64,000 bases of DNA from Sipunculus nudus (lineage: Eukaryota > Annelida > Sipuncula > Golfingiida > Sipunculidae). The translations under genes were made by a program, and so were the position numbers. The notes below the pieces were generated by a model, which had not been told where the DNA came from, did no database searches, and was given only the letters and a program-made list of their open reading frames with translations. Positions 12,201 through 23,499 of this stretch are shown here, one piece after another. Where the stretch lies: positions 72,014,929 to 72,078,928 of the forward strand of contig CM049312.1 in the NCBI GenBank assembly GCA_026874595.1, given 5' to 3'. Positions within the stretch are counted from its first letter, which is position 1. The number at the start of each line of letters is the position of its first letter.

Positions 12201-15200
12201 CCTGTAAGTACCATTGATTTAATTTTCACAGCATGTAAACATAAGTATTTAATTTTGTTTAGATCTGAAATTTGAAAATAAAAGCTTGAAAATTATGCTA
12301 GTTATTGATTTTTTTCTTGAGGCTCTATTGTAGTCATTTGCTTTGATTACAGATGCAGGGTCCAACTCCAGGTCACTAGAAGTCAGCTATGCCAGGGTTT
12401 CGGATATGTTACAGTCACTGGGGGAGATCCCCTGCTGTGACAGGTGTACAGTTATTCTCATATCATCACCCAAATCACACCCCCCCCCCCCCCCCCCGCA
12501 AACCAAACCTACCAAGTGTTATCCAGTAATTATTATTGTTTTCACTGTAGCTCCTTAATTTTAATGCTGTTTCCCATCTGATATACAAAAACTTTCCTTG
12601 AAAAAGTAACTCAAGGTGTAATCCAGAAGATGCAATGTTGTGTAATGTAGCATTTTTAAAGAAATCAGTTTTCTTTAAAATGAAATTTAACAAATATAAT
12701 TGAACCCATCAGTATGCCTAAATTTATAAAATATGAAGTACATTATGGATAAATAAAGACACAATTTAAAATTGTGAAATCTAAATCAAGTATTATATTT
12801 AGATATTTATTGTTTTGCAGATTTAAAAGATATATTTTTGTGGTAAAAAATAAATAAACATTTGTATGCATGATGTGGTGTTATCTGACAAGATTGAGAT
12901 TTATGATGATGCAGTTTAGAATTATGAATCAGCTTTTATATTCAGATATATATGTTATATTGGAAATGTATAGAAATATAAACTTATAATAAAAAAAAAT
13001 GATGTGATAGAAAATGAGGATCTAGTACAAACATTTGTTCATTATTTTCCTGCCTCAGCAGAGTTTGAGATCACGCTTTGTTTGCCCTGTATTATGTTGT
13101 TAATTAGTTATATATTTTAACTGTATACATTTCATAAAATAAAAAATACATATATATTTAATAATATATATTATACAAAAAAATAGATTCAATTGAACAA
13201 ATGTATAAATGTCAACAGTTAATCAAAAAGCCAACTAAAGATCATGGTAATAGTACAGATTATTTGTTCACAAACTGCTCACATGCTTTAGTTTCAACAT
13301 TAGGAAACACATGGTCAGGTCACAAAATATTATTTGCAACAATTTCTTGCTCATCAATACAAACCAATCAAATAAAACAAACAATGGCCTATGTTACCTC
13401 TTCCTCTTACACTTTATCTCCATTTGGTATTATTTTAGATTTTTACCTTCAAGGTCAACTTAAGCTGAGCATAGTGACCCATGGGTCCCTTGTTTTTAGT
13501 ATTAAGTAATTATGAATGAACTTTTTTATACTGTAGGCATTGTTGAATTAAGTGAAAATCCTATGTATATACACTATAATAATACAGATATGTTTTAACT
13601 CCCACCATTCCACATACCCCCCCCCCCCCCCACCACCACCAAGTCCTTTCATCTTTGGACTGGGGACATGAGTTATATTTAAACTATATACACTTTATAC
13701 AAAAAAAACATGAATATATTTAGTAATATATATTATAAAAAATAGATTCAATTGAACAAATGTCTAAACTACTGAAATGTCAGCAGTTTATCAAAAAGCC
13801 CAACTAATGATCATGGTAATAGTACAGATCATTTGTTCACAAACTGCTCACATGCTTTAGTTTCAACATTAGGAAACACATGGTCAGGTCACAGAATATT
13901 ATTTGCAACAATTTCTTGCTCATCAATACAAACAATCATATAAACCAACCATGGCCTATATTGCCTCTTTCTCTATCACTTTTTCTCCATGTGATATTAT
14001 TAAAGATTTTTACCTTCAAGGTCAACTTCAGCTGAGCACAGTGACCCATGGGTCCTTTTTTTTGTTTTGTATCCTGGGTTCACCCAGGCCCGGTGTCTGC
14101 CACGACTGCGGGTCCTGGGTGTGTAATCATCCCCATTACTGGGTCATAACACTGAGAAATCCCCCAAAGATGCACTCTCAAGTGAGTGATACACGGCTGT
14201 GGGGCACAGCCTTCCCATTAAGCCTGCAGAGCACTCACCCTAGGTGGGGGCCGACCGTGAAAAACCTCACTGCCTCGGCTGAGATTCCAACAATCTCCGG
14301 CTTTGAGTCCTGCGCTCTACCCCTGAGCCACAGAAGCCGGTCTTCACTGGTGGTTTATCAGACAGTCAATTATAACCAATGTGAATGGGCTCCCTTCACT
14401 CACAGGTGGTCCTTATAGACAGGTGGTCTTATTAGATTGATGGTATCTCATGTAGGTTTCACTGTATTTGCTTTATGTTGTAGGAGTGTCTGAACATCTT
14501 TGGCAGCAGCCCTCTCCCAGGAGCTTGTACAACGCTGAAGTGTTGTTATGAAGGTTATGGTTCTCCTTTGAAGCTACTGTGAGTAAATGGCTTGGTTGAC
14601 TGAATGGCTCATAGGGAGGGTTAGGGAGCATATCAGACAGAATTTATAAGTGTACTTCATATAATCAGGATATTGTTTTTATCCATGTGAGGAAACACTT
14701 CATATTATTATCAGGATAATTTTACTTCAAACCTTAGGATATCCTGCTCGTTATCAGTATAAATATTTATCAGTTTTATGAAGTATTATTTTTCAGACTA
14801 ATTCTACGTCACACCTTACCTGTATAATTTTTATCACCTTTGGGGCATTCTGCCTATTATTATCATGAGAGTTCTATATTAAACCTAAGGATATCCCACA
14901 TGTTATCAGTATAATTTTTTATCAACTTTTGGGTACACTGCATATTATTATCAAGTTAATTCTACATCAAACCTTAAAATATCTCACATGTTATCAGTAA
15001 AATTTTTTATAAATTTTAGTTCACATTATTATCGGGATAATTCTAATCAAACTTCAGGATGCACTTCTTTTTATCTGGATAATTCTTTGTCAGAAAGTTG
15101 TTAATAAATATAACAGAATATATGTAAGCACATCACTTAAGTTGTTAAATGAGTGTTTACAATGAATGTTTTAGTAACAAAAAAAAAGAAAACTGACAAA

Positions 15201-18200
15201 ATATATTAAACATGGGAGGCTGGATCTGCAAATGTATTGTGGAAATAAAAATATTCTTGAATGGTACATTTTTTAATTGTTTACTTTTAGTCAAATGTAT
15301 ATGCATTATACATTTACAGTCTAGAAGATGGCGGGGTACTGACAGACTGCAGTATAAAAACACAGGAGCCCGATGAAATGTTGGACTTCAACTTTTGTAG
15401 CGCGAATGTTATCAACAAAATTATCATGAGGGTATGTAGAAAGCTTGACATTTAGAAAAACGGGCAAACTCCTGGAATTTATTTCCTCCACTTCTTCCTC
15501 TTGTTATATTAGCTTCCTGTGATCTTCATACTTGCCTTCTCAATATGTTTTTGATTTTATTTACCCCTGAAGATGTCTCTACATGTCATATTTTTTTGTT
15601 GTGAATTGGGAAATAAAGGGAAATTTTGTATTGTTAAGGAGCTGGTGATAATAAATTTTCAGAAAGACACACAAAACCAATCAAAACCAATCAAAACCAA
15701 GGTGTGCATGGGAGCAATAACTGACCCAAATTTGAATGAAATTGAATAATATATAGGAAAGTTATCACACAGAAACACAAACCTGACGGACGGACAGACA
15801 GAGGGACAGCTTGACTGACAAACCCAAATCAATGTCCCCTGTTTCACAGAAGCGGGGAACAAAAATCATCACACTACAAAGTCTGTTTCAGCTACACTTA
15901 CAGAGACCTTTATTCAGCGAGCAGCTTTTATGTCTTCTTCATGAATGATGAACAAGCCTGTAAGAGTTAGGGCTGAGATAAAACCTGCCAATCAAATCAG
16001 GTTGACCGGATCCGGAGTCATTTGATATGTTCAGTTGCCTTGTTCATTTTTCATAAATAGACACCAGAGCAACTCATTGAAACAAGGTCTGTGAAAGTGC
16101 AGCTGCTACTGACTTGCTGATAAGAAGATGCCAACAAAAAAGCATTAGACTAGTTAAAAATAAATAATAACTAGTCCTAGTTGGACTATTTAAACCCTTT
16201 TAATTTGCCTTTCATTTCTACAATTATGCTTTAATGCTTGCATGACACTCTTTATTAACTGAATGCTTTAAACTGATAAAAATTTATAAACTTTTGATAA
16301 GACTTTATGATTACCAAAACACTCTTACATATCTATGTTACAGTCAGACTGCCTGAAGGAAGCATTTAGTGAGCTTGATATGACGAGTGAGGTCCTAGAA
16401 ATCCTGATGTCACCTGATAAACCCTACTTCAGACTCTCAACATTTGGCAACTCTGGTAGTACATATGTAAGTGTACATTTAATTCAATTCACTGGATCTT
16501 AATGGAAGTCATCATTTGGACTATTATATGTATGGTGAAGCTACTAATTGGAATTACGATAACAGTTTAGAATAGATTTACAATGATTAATACATATATT
16601 AGGATAACCTAATACCTGATAGTGAAAGGTAAGATTTGCATAACCTGTTTTTACAAAATGCATCAGGATTTTATGAAAACTTACATTAAAATGTCCTATT
16701 TATGTAAACCTGCACTTATTTTGCAAAACTTTCATTTCAGTCAGTATAAATGATTGTTTGCATAATTGTTCAGTTTGTACACCCTTTTCATGAAGTATTT
16801 TTCCATTGGTCTGGCAGATGGTGGTTTAATGTACTTTAATTTACACTTCCATTTTATTCCAACTAGCATCATTTCCTACCATATCTTTAGGATTAACACA
16901 ATTTGTTACCACTCTGATTGTGAGTATTATAATTTATCCACTGTATTTCACATGTTGAGGTTTATGTTATAATGCACTTATTATTTCAGTCTGATTTTCC
17001 AAAGGACTCAGATATGATGGAGTCCTTCCAGTGCCAACAAACACAAACAAACAGGTGAGCACCATCACATTATACCTTTGTAATGTATAGTAAATTTATC
17101 CCATTGTAGTGTATAATTCATTTATACCATTGAGTATATAATAAAGATGTACCATTATAGTGTATAATAAAGTTATACCATTTTTGTGTATAATATACTC
17201 ATACTATTATAGTGTAATATAATTTGATACCATTACAATTTATGACGTTTTTATATACAGTTTTAGTGTATAATAAATTTATACCATTAAAGTGAAATAT
17301 AAAGTTATACCATTACAATAAATAGTAAATTTATACCATTATAATATATAATAAATGAATACCATTATAATATATAATAAATTTATACCATTTCAATATA
17401 CCATAAAATTATACAATATATACTAAATTTATATCATTACAATATAAAATAAATTTATAACATAATATATTATAAATTTATACCATTTGAATATATAATA
17501 AATATATATCACTGTATTGTAAAATAAATTCATACCATTATGATTTATAATAAATTCATATGATTATAATGTATAATTAAAAAAGGGTCTGATAAGGGGA
17601 CTCAAAACCTGCGCCGAAAATAGTGATATGGATTTTAATTAAACCTGTGTTATTCCTGGGAACTTTTTCACTGAATTCTTTTAAAAATGCCCTTGACATC
17701 ATAGTATTGCTGTACTTGCCTATAAACATATCCAACAACAAGCATACCTCCTTCCCATGATGTGCACAAGCTGGTTTACCCTGGCACCTTTCAGGGAATG
17801 GCATGTGGTGTGACGTCATTGTCTCCTATGACGTAATGGAGGCTCGACAGATGGTCGTATGGTCACATCAAACGTGCAAGTGGTAAAACGTGCTATAAAA
17901 CTCATAAAACACTTATTCCAGAGTTATTTATGCTTGGATTTACACCAAAATTGAACTTAATCAAGACTTTTATAATACCAGCCCGTTTGATAAATTTCAA
18001 TAACATTGGTTATACCTTCTCCAGATATAGTCCGGTACACACACACACACACACACACACAGAACTGAGTGAAAACAACCCTTGCTTCGCACAGGGATAA
18101 TAAGTTCATGCCACTCTAATGTAAAATAAATTCATAAAGTTATAATGTATAAAATAAATTCATATCATTATGTGCAATAAATTCATATCATTGTAAAGAA

Positions 18201-20121
18201 TTATGAATTGATACCATAATGTAATAAATTTATACCATTGTAGCATAGAATAATGTGGCTCAAAGAATGTGGAACAATTTAATATTACACAGTGTTTCTG
18301 TTGATGTATAACTCTTTAAATAACCAATAAAATGCTTTATTTATTTATTTATTCATTAAAACGTACTTATACAGGGTAGCCCGTTCAGACAAGATTGTCT
18401 GATCTGCCACAGGGCCCTGTTTGGATATACAGTTTATTCAATGTATAAAACATGTAAAATGCAATCAGAATTAATAAAAGTGGCTAAAGATAAAACTATG
18501 CAGCAAGATGGGATATTTAACATGAAAATATATAAGAATATATATTCTATAAGAAGAAAAAAATTGGGAGTGCTGGTGCATGCAAGCCAAATTTTGGCGA
18601 GTCACTTGGTTTTTAGAGCATCCTAAGGGGAGGGAATCTTTGTCAAACTTGAAGGGCAAAGTATTTTTTTTAAATATTTCACATCATAATTTTGTTATTA
18701 TTTATGGTGTTTATTATATTATCATTATTTTAGTTATATGAAATATAGTGCTAACAATTGACTTGCTTGTTTGAGTTTGTCTGCAGTGCAGTGATCAGTG
18801 ATTGCTACAAGAGCCAGCATTTATCCTCTTAAGTCCTACAGCCAGAAATTTTTGCTTTTGATTGGACGCTCAGACCCTCAGAACAGAGCATCTGAAAGAC
18901 AGTTCATGTATCAGAGATGCTTACCCCATTGTTCCTGAAAGCCCTGCAATATATACAAAATATTTATTAACACATTTTTATTTCCCATGAAAAACACTTT
19001 TTTTCAGCTGTGGCAAGACATAAATCAGTTGATATATTTATATAGCAGTGTTCTTCATACTTCCATTATTTTTCAGGTACAAGTTGTCACTTTTAAAGCT
19101 GTCAGTCAAAGCTCTAATAGCATCAACAAGAATCCACAAGAATGTTTTTATTTCCATTATTTTTCATGATTTGTTTTTATTTCCATTATTTTTCATGATT
19201 TGTTTTTAGTTCCATTATTTTTCAGGTACAAGTTGTCACTTTTAAAGCCGTCAGTCAAAGCTCTAATGGCATCAACCAGAATCTCAATAAGAACTGACAA
19301 CAGGGGGTTCCTGTCAATGCAATACATGATCAAAAATGAGGATGGACAAGTCTGTTTTGTTGAATATTTTGTAAGTGAAACAAGTCTACTTCAAATTTTA
19401 TATATAATTCTCTACATGTTGAAAACACTTTTAAGTGTGTAGATGCTATAAATTCATTGTTTTAAACATTTATAAAATTAAATGCATTGTTAAGTCATAC
19501 AGACAGTAAATTCTAATGTTTCCATACTGCCATTTGCATGCTGGAATACATGATTTTAGCAAGATATATGTTTTATTTGTCATACATAATCTTCCACTCA
19601 TGATTTGTTTTTGTTCATTTTCATATGTATTGAAATAGTAATCATCTGAAAATCTTTTTCAGAAAATGATAAATCCTGATTTTAAGATTGTAGAAAATAA
19701 GAACTAAGAAGTTGATGATAAAAAAATCTAATACCAAAATATCTAATGTATCCAAACTTGTTAAATCTTAAAAATATTAAAAAATACCTTGACATAATTT
19801 TAATGTGCCAAGTGCAGAACAATCAGGTATTTTATATAAACCTTTTCCGGTATTTAAGAATTATTAACAGGGTTACCTGGGTTACTTAAGAATTTTATGC
19901 TAATAGAGAAATCATTATATTGAAGCTTTGATGCAATTTGCTGTCAATAATTCAGCTCTTGCATATATTTTCTTTCTAATATTGAAAGATGCAGGGTAGA
20001 CATTCCTAAAAAATTATGTATTTATGTAATAGTTGAATTATTAAATGCATTAATTGTTGTTTATTAATTTTATTATAAACCCCAGTGTGCACCTGATGAA
20101 GAGATTGAAGATTATGCATGA
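6162..20121 (+). CDS. RAD1: RAD1 checkpoint clamp subunit, eight coding exons
   Basis: Encodes the RAD1 subunit of the 9-1-1 (RAD9-RAD1-HUS1) clamp, a PCNA-like ring loaded at damaged DNA in the nucleus to activate ATR checkpoint signalling. Exons: 6162-6272, 10524-10679, 14484-14578, 15320-15431, 16344-16466, 16990-17054, 19226-19370, 20086-20121. All have GT donors and AG acceptors, and every junction keeps frame. The product is 280 residues, close to the usual vertebrate length of about 282. Recognisable RAD1 blocks include DAKCVQANAFIQ (exon 2), FCSANVINKII (exon 4), SELDMTSEVL and PYFRLSTFG (exon 5), SIRTDNRGFLS and DGQVCFVEY (exon 7), and an acidic C-terminus. The ATG at 6162 matches the family N-terminus (acidic stretch before DNARSMSNMLKAIHF). 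It carries no catalytic motif, consistent with a clamp; the older 'exonuclease' name has no visible support. No frameshifts or stops. Confidence 0.96.
7157..7209. repeat. Strong 53-nt hairpin in RAD1 intron 1
   Basis: The outer stem CCGCCA (7157-7162) pairs with TGGCGG (7204-7209). The inner 10-bp stem CGGACTCCAT (7169-7178) pairs with ATGGAGTCCG (7190-7199), leaving an 11-nt loop and a small asymmetric internal loop. It could be a MITE remnant or a structured RNA; nothing else supports either reading. Confidence 0.5.
7530..7600 (+). repeat. tRNA-like B-box segment (SINE head?)
   Basis: A GGTTCGATTCCC B box lies at 7573-7584, about 30 bases after an A-box-like TAGCCTGTAGGGC. It is not a foldable complete tRNA. 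A SINE relic is the likeliest reading. Confidence 0.35.
8142..8322. mobile_element. GCGGATCC-family TIR element, copy 2
   Basis: Starts CAGAAGCGGATCCGGG and follows copy 4 (36603) closely, with the blocks CTTTTTCATCAGAA, GCCTGGACCCCCC and CTCCTGGGTTGGACC. The right terminus has decayed (CCTAACTCCTAG instead of the inverted end). Confidence 0.7.
8323..10523. other. RAD1 intron 1, remaining part
   Basis: No gene or clear repeat family was recognised here. Short open frames such as 10029-10238 show no family features. Confidence 0.4.
10524..10679 (+). CDS. RAD1: RAD1 exon 2 (residues 38-89)
   Basis: The acceptor ATTGTAG precedes GTAGCCACA and the donor is TTG|GTAAGT, phase 0 at both ends. It contains VEDAKCVQANAFIQ and FKINLTVW, the best-conserved N-terminal RAD1 block. 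Confidence 0.96.
11391..11450 (+). repeat. Pogo-like terminal fragment
   Basis: The phrase CAGTTAAACCTGTGTTAAGA followed by GACCACC resembles the end of a pogo/Tigger-type element. A related sequence in the opposite orientation lies at about 14400-14475 (GACCACCTGT words, ending in TTTCACTGTA). Only fragments are present. Confidence 0.35.
11625..12345 (+). repeat. 0.7-kb interspersed repeat family R, copy 1
   Basis: Starts with a hairpin-prone TCAGCTAACTGTAAGTCATC block and a GTCCGTC/TCTG microsatellite. It then shares many blocks with 22123-22890 and 22965-23490: GATGTCCCCAAAATCTCCTA, CTTCAGGACTGCC, AGTTATGGGCC, TTTTTTCCTGTAAGTAC, AAATTTGAAAATAAAAGC. No coding capacity. Probably a non-autonomous element of unassigned class. 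Confidence 0.75.
12470..13114. other. RAD1 intron 2, poly-C tract and AT-rich DNA
   Basis: A poly-C run lies at 12479-12497. The rest is AT-rich with no recognisable element. Confidence 0.4.
13115..13505 (+). repeat. AT-rich repeat S, copy 1
   Basis: About 380 bp duplicated at 13675-14056. Shared blocks include AGATTCAATTGAACAAATGT, ACACATGGTCAGGTCACA and TTTTACCTTCAAGGTCAACT. It ends in AGCTGAGCATAGTGACC plus CATGGGTCCCTTGT, an end motif also present at 25258 and 48660. The open frame 13201-13509 is incidental. Confidence 0.75.
13675..14056 (+). repeat. AT-rich repeat S, copy 2
   Basis: Direct copy of 13115-13505 with scattered substitutions and small indels. Its end (CCATGGGTCC at 14046-14055) is abutted by a SINE tail, so the SINE entered or terminates exactly there. 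Confidence 0.75.
14057..14342 (-). mobile_element. tRNA-derived SINE, copy 1
   Basis: On the minus strand the head reads CTGTGGCTCAGGGGTAGAGC, a near-consensus tRNA A box. The body is shared with 56525-56955 and 62925-63185: GTGCCCCACAGCC, ATTACACACCCAGGACC, CAGGATACAAAA. The tail lies at the low-coordinate end. It sits in RAD1 intron 2. Confidence 0.85.
14484..14578 (+). CDS. RAD1: RAD1 exon 3 (residues 90-121)
   Basis: The acceptor TTGTAG precedes GAGTGTCTG and the donor is CTACT|GTGAGT. It encodes ECLNIFGSSPLPG and CCYEGYGSPLKL, equivalent to the interdomain region of the family. It ends two bases into a codon. Confidence 0.95.
15320..15431 (+). CDS. RAD1: RAD1 exon 4 (residues 121-158)
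   Basis: The acceptor TTTACAG precedes TCTAGAAGA and the donor is AGG|GTATGT. It completes the split leucine codon and encodes EDGGVLTDC and LDFNFCSANVINKII. Confidence 0.95.
16344..16466 (+). CDS. RAD1: RAD1 exon 5 (residues 159-199)
   Basis: The acceptor GTTACAG precedes TCAGACTGC and the donor is TAT|GTAAGT, phase 0. It contains EAFSELDMTSEVLEILMSP and YFRLSTFGNSGST. Confidence 0.96.
16990..17054 (+). CDS. RAD1: RAD1 exon 6 (residues 200-221)
   Basis: The acceptor ATTTCAG precedes TCTGATTTTCC and the donor is ACAG|GTGAGC. It encodes DFPKDSDMMESFQCQQTQTN, the conserved PKDSD block, and ends in a split arginine codon. Confidence 0.95.
17080..17580 (+). repeat. AT-rich minisatellite (about 28-bp unit), first part
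   Basis: Some 17 imperfect units of the type ATACCATTATAATGTATAAT followed by AAATTT, lying in RAD1 intron 6. The array resumes at 18100-18245 after an inserted segment. Confidence 0.8.
17585..18098 (+). mobile_element. Repeat T inserted into the minisatellite
   Basis: Unlike the surrounding array. Positions 17625-17960 match 57214-57510 (shared TTAATTAAACCTGTGTTATT, GACATCAT, GGAATGGCAT/GAAATGGCAT, TTTATGCTTGG). It ends with a (CA)n tract at 18039-18061. No coding capacity. The class is unknown. Confidence 0.6.
18100..18245 (+). repeat. AT-rich minisatellite, second part
   Basis: Resumes the same ATACCATT/ATAAATTCAT units after the insertion, showing that the array predates the inserted repeat. 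Confidence 0.7.
19071..19142 (+). pseudogene. Decayed partial duplicate of RAD1 exon 7
   Basis: Repeats the intron-exon boundary of exon 7: a TTTTTCAG acceptor, then GTACAAGTTGTCAC and the sequence encoding YKLSLLK-SVKAL-ASTRI. It diverges after about 65 bp and has no donor site. If spliced in, translation would run past the exon copy to a stop. The spacer to the true exon contains three copies of TTCCATTATTTTTCATGATT-like units, suggesting slippage or unequal exchange. Confidence 0.85.
19226..19370 (+). CDS. RAD1: RAD1 exon 7 (residues 221-269)
   Basis: The acceptor TTTTCAG precedes GTACAAGTTG and the donor is TTT|GTAAGT. It encodes YKLSLLKPSVKAL, SIRTDNRGFLSMQYMI and DGQVCFVEYF. A truncated copy of its first part lies 150 bp upstream. 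Confidence 0.96.
20086..20121 (+). CDS. RAD1: RAD1 exon 8 (residues 270-280, stop)
   Basis: The acceptor AAACCCCAG precedes TGTGCACCTGATG. It encodes CAPDEEIEDYA and a TGA stop. The short acidic C-terminus resembles the family (CP-DEE pattern). Confidence 0.9.
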   Translation, partial: CAPDEEIEDYA

Positions 20122-20260
20122 TAAAGGAGACCAAGATGATGCCCTTGTTGCCATGGTTACTGGTTCTGTACCAGAGACGGTACCAAATGTCAGACTCATC
20201 AGACAATACCCTGTGGTATTTTGTGTTGAATGTTCCATTTCATCCACAGTAGACCTCAGG

Positions 20261-20266
20261 AATAAA
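20261..20266 (+). terminator. Possible RAD1 polyadenylation signal
   Basis: AATAAA about 140 bases after the RAD1 stop, followed by a GT-rich stretch (TTGGGCAGTGTTG). Later AATAAA words near 21685 and 21743 are alternatives. Confidence 0.4.
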
Positions 20267-20299
20267 TTTTTTGGGCAGTGTTGCAAATGGTTTTTGTCA

Positions 20300-22120
20300 T
20301 AGCAGAAATTTATTGTAAGGGAACTGTATGGTGATGATAGGTTTTAGGGTTGTAATAGTATTGGGTTTAAACATAATACATATACAGTGTTATAAAAAGA
20401 CAGATATTGTATTTGTATCAGCAGATGGCCCTGTATGAATACATCAGTGGTATTTATACATCTAATGGAAAGGAACATCCAACATTTATCAGAAAATAGA
20501 GTGTCTTGGCTGCCATCTCAGTTATACGTCATTAGTCATAGACAAGAAATAAGCAATCTCCTGTCCAGCCTGCCATCCCTTAACAGAGGGCAAATCGTTG
20601 TTGTTTGACCTAGAAACTTCTATCTCATCATACAAGTAGGTCCTTGGTCATCTTATGATCTCCTGGTACACCAAAATTCAGTTTGGTGTGAATTGTATTC
20701 CGTGAGTTGGCCACATTCACGTGTGTTTTTAGCACATACAAAATCAGACTTGAGTAAGTGTTCTGTTCTACAAAACAAAAATTGTGCATTCAACCCCAAA
20801 AATAAGATGTTTTGCATCATCAGCACAAATATCATTGTTGTCATGTAAATAATGAAGAAAATCTGTCTTAAGGACTGCTCCGAACATAATAGTGAAATTT
20901 TTATATTTTGAGCTGTTGATGTATTAAATTCATACTTTAGATAGATATCTCAGTAATGAAGCTTATTTATCACATATAGCCCTTTCATCATCATGCAAGA
21001 GTGGTGTTCCCATATATTTTCTTTATTTTTTTTACACATTTTAATCATATTTTTCAGAAGTAGAAATATTGGTTGACATGTCAGATAAGGAGCCCAGCAA
21101 ACAATTGTTTTATTAAATGCAAAAATTGAAAGAATATGCACCATGTACACACATGGAGGACTTGGGAAAAAGTCCTTTTGATAATTCTTCACAACTGCTG
21201 CAGACACAGTTGCAAACGTTTAAATGACAGCAATCTTTAAAGGCTGTCTTTCCCCGATTGTGGAGCATTCGCAGAACCTTTCCATGAACCTTGAAATGTT
21301 GGTTATCAGAATCGCTCTAGTGTTCTATTCATGGAACCTTTCCGTGTACGTTGGTTTTCGTGCTGGAATGCACAAGATTCTACACTGTGCAGCAAAATTC
21401 ACACATTTGGTGATTCCTGCAGCAGGCTTTCAAAAGCTGTCAGTCTGTTTGAGACATCAACACCAGGCAAAGCCAGTGCAACGCCGTCGCATCGCAGAAA
21501 GATCACCTTAATGAAAAGGCAGCCTAAGTAAATACATTTTCTCAGGGTCAGCATCATGACCCCCTGGATGTATAGATGTCGGTTCAATGATAAAAAGGAT
21601 TAACCCTTGTGATCTGTGTTTGGTGATCTATGAAGATGATACGTTATGTTAATTCTCTGAGGTTAAACAAGTGCTTGGTTGTAAATAAATCTATTTTTAT
21701 ATTACACAGGACCAAGGCTTATACAGCATTGTAAATACTGTAAATAAATTTATTTTAAAAAATCAAACCATGTCTTTTGTTGTTTAATTTCAAGGTAACT
21801 TTATTGACTATGGTTTTAGGGTTTATTCTTTTTGTTTTTTCTCTTTCAGGTATTTGGCTGAATGTGGGTTAGACATATATGCTGCAAAGCCTCTTTAAAA
21901 ATCTGTTTATTTCAAGGAAAACATTTTATACTTGCACTCTAAAGTTGTCCTTAAAGGCCTGCTTTTGCAACTTGCATATTTATAGGAATCATTTTTAGAC
22001 ACTTCCCTTGCCAATTCAGCATACCTGTTTCAGGTAACACAAAACTAAACTGTATCTTTTGACATTATTATGACACAGTTTTACACTAACAGTTGCGTAA
22101 CATATACTAATCTACCCCAT
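20300..22120. other. Intergenic stretch downstream of RAD1
   Basis: No recognisable gene. The 95-codon frame at 21224-21511 and overlapping frames show no family signature. This may include an extended RAD1 3' UTR. Confidence 0.4.
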
Positions 22121-22122
22121 TT

Positions 22123-22890
22123 TTAGCTCAGCTGACTATAAGTCATCTGAGCTATAGTCATGGTCCATTGTCCGTCGTCCGTCCGTCTGTCGTGCCGTCC
22201 GTCTGTCCGTCTGTCTGTCCGTCTGGATGTCCGTCCGTAAGACTGGCATGTTTCGACACCGTTGGACCTACGAATCTGAATTTCAGCATACAGTTAGATG
22301 TCCCCATAATCTCCTACCATGCTAAAAATTGGGTCAAAAGGGCTTCTTTCCTTTGAGATATTAAGGAAAAACCTCAATTTTTTATTAGAAATCTATTTTC
22401 ACACTTCAGGACTGCCTAATATCAAAACCACTCTTCTGGTTTTCTTCATATTTACCATAAATATTTCTCTATATAGTTCCTATGTACATGCCAGATATTA
22501 AGTCAGTATTATATAATTTAAAAAAGTTATGGGCCCAAACATAATGGACTTTGTAAAAAAATCAGGAAGATATTTGGTCACTTGAGACCAAAAGTGTTAA
22601 AGGTAGGGACTTTTTTCCAGTAATACAACTTTAATTAATCAAAATTTAATTGTATACCAAAAATTAGATCAAAATTTGTTAAATTTTTTTAAATATTGGC
22701 AAAAATATAAAATTGGTACCTTAAATTTTGCCAAACTTTGGCCATGGCACGTTTTTTTCCTGTAAGTACTGTGGATTTAATTTTCACACCATGTATACAT
22801 AAGGATTTAATCTGTTAAAATCTGAAATTTGAAAATAAAAGCTGCAAAATTAGGCTAGTTATTGAATTTTTTTGGAGGCTCTTGTTGTAT
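22123..22890 (+). repeat. Interspersed repeat family R, copy 2
   Basis: Begins with a two-step hairpin at 22125-22153: AGCTCAG/CTGAGCT outer and TGACT/AGTCA inner around ATA. A GTCCGTC microsatellite follows, then the family body (see 11625-12345). It ends near GGAGGCTCTTG. Confidence 0.8.
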
Positions 22891-22964
22891 TCCCTTACAT
22901 TGTCAAGCAGTCCACTTTGATGACTGTAGGTCATTCATTGCACATCTCTATGCTCCCCAGGCTG

Positions 22965-23490
22965 TTGACATAATTTTAGATGTCCCCAAAATCTCCTACC
23001 ATACCGAAAATTGGGTCATTAGGACTTTGTTCCTTCAAGATATTAAGGAAAAAAAAACTCCATTTTCCATAAAAAAAGCCATTGTTACACTTCAAGGCTG
23101 CCTAATATCAAAACCACTGATCTGTTTTTGATCGTATTTAGTATTCACATTCTTTTATACATTTTCTATGAACATACCAAAAATTAGGTCAGTATTGGGT
23201 ATTATTTTGAAGTTATGGGCCAAAACATAATGCAATTTTTAAAAAAATCAGGAAATATATTTACTCACCTAACATGAGAATTGCTGAACCTAGAGACTTT
23301 TTTTCAGGAATATAACTATATTTAATCAAGATTCAATTGTTTACCCAAAATTAGATCTGAATTTTGCAAATTTTTCAAGTTATTAGCATAAATAAAAAAT
23401 CAATACCTTAAATTTTGTCCAACTTTGGCACTGTTGATTTAATTTTCCCAGCATATATGCATAAGGATTTAATCTTTTAAAATCTGAACT
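22965..23490 (+). repeat. Interspersed repeat family R, copy 3 (5' truncated)
   Basis: Follows copy 2 by about 75 bp and starts inside the body at TAGATGTCCCCAAAATCTCC, so the terminal hairpin and microsatellite are missing. A short further fragment (TACATGCCAAAAATTATGTC) lies near 24785. Confidence 0.7.
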
Positions 23491-23499
23491 TTCAAAAGA

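Noticed and set aside
21224-21587. Possible small gene downstream of RAD1
   Set aside because: Overlapping frames on both strands are of similar length, and none has a recognisable domain, splice sites or biased composition.
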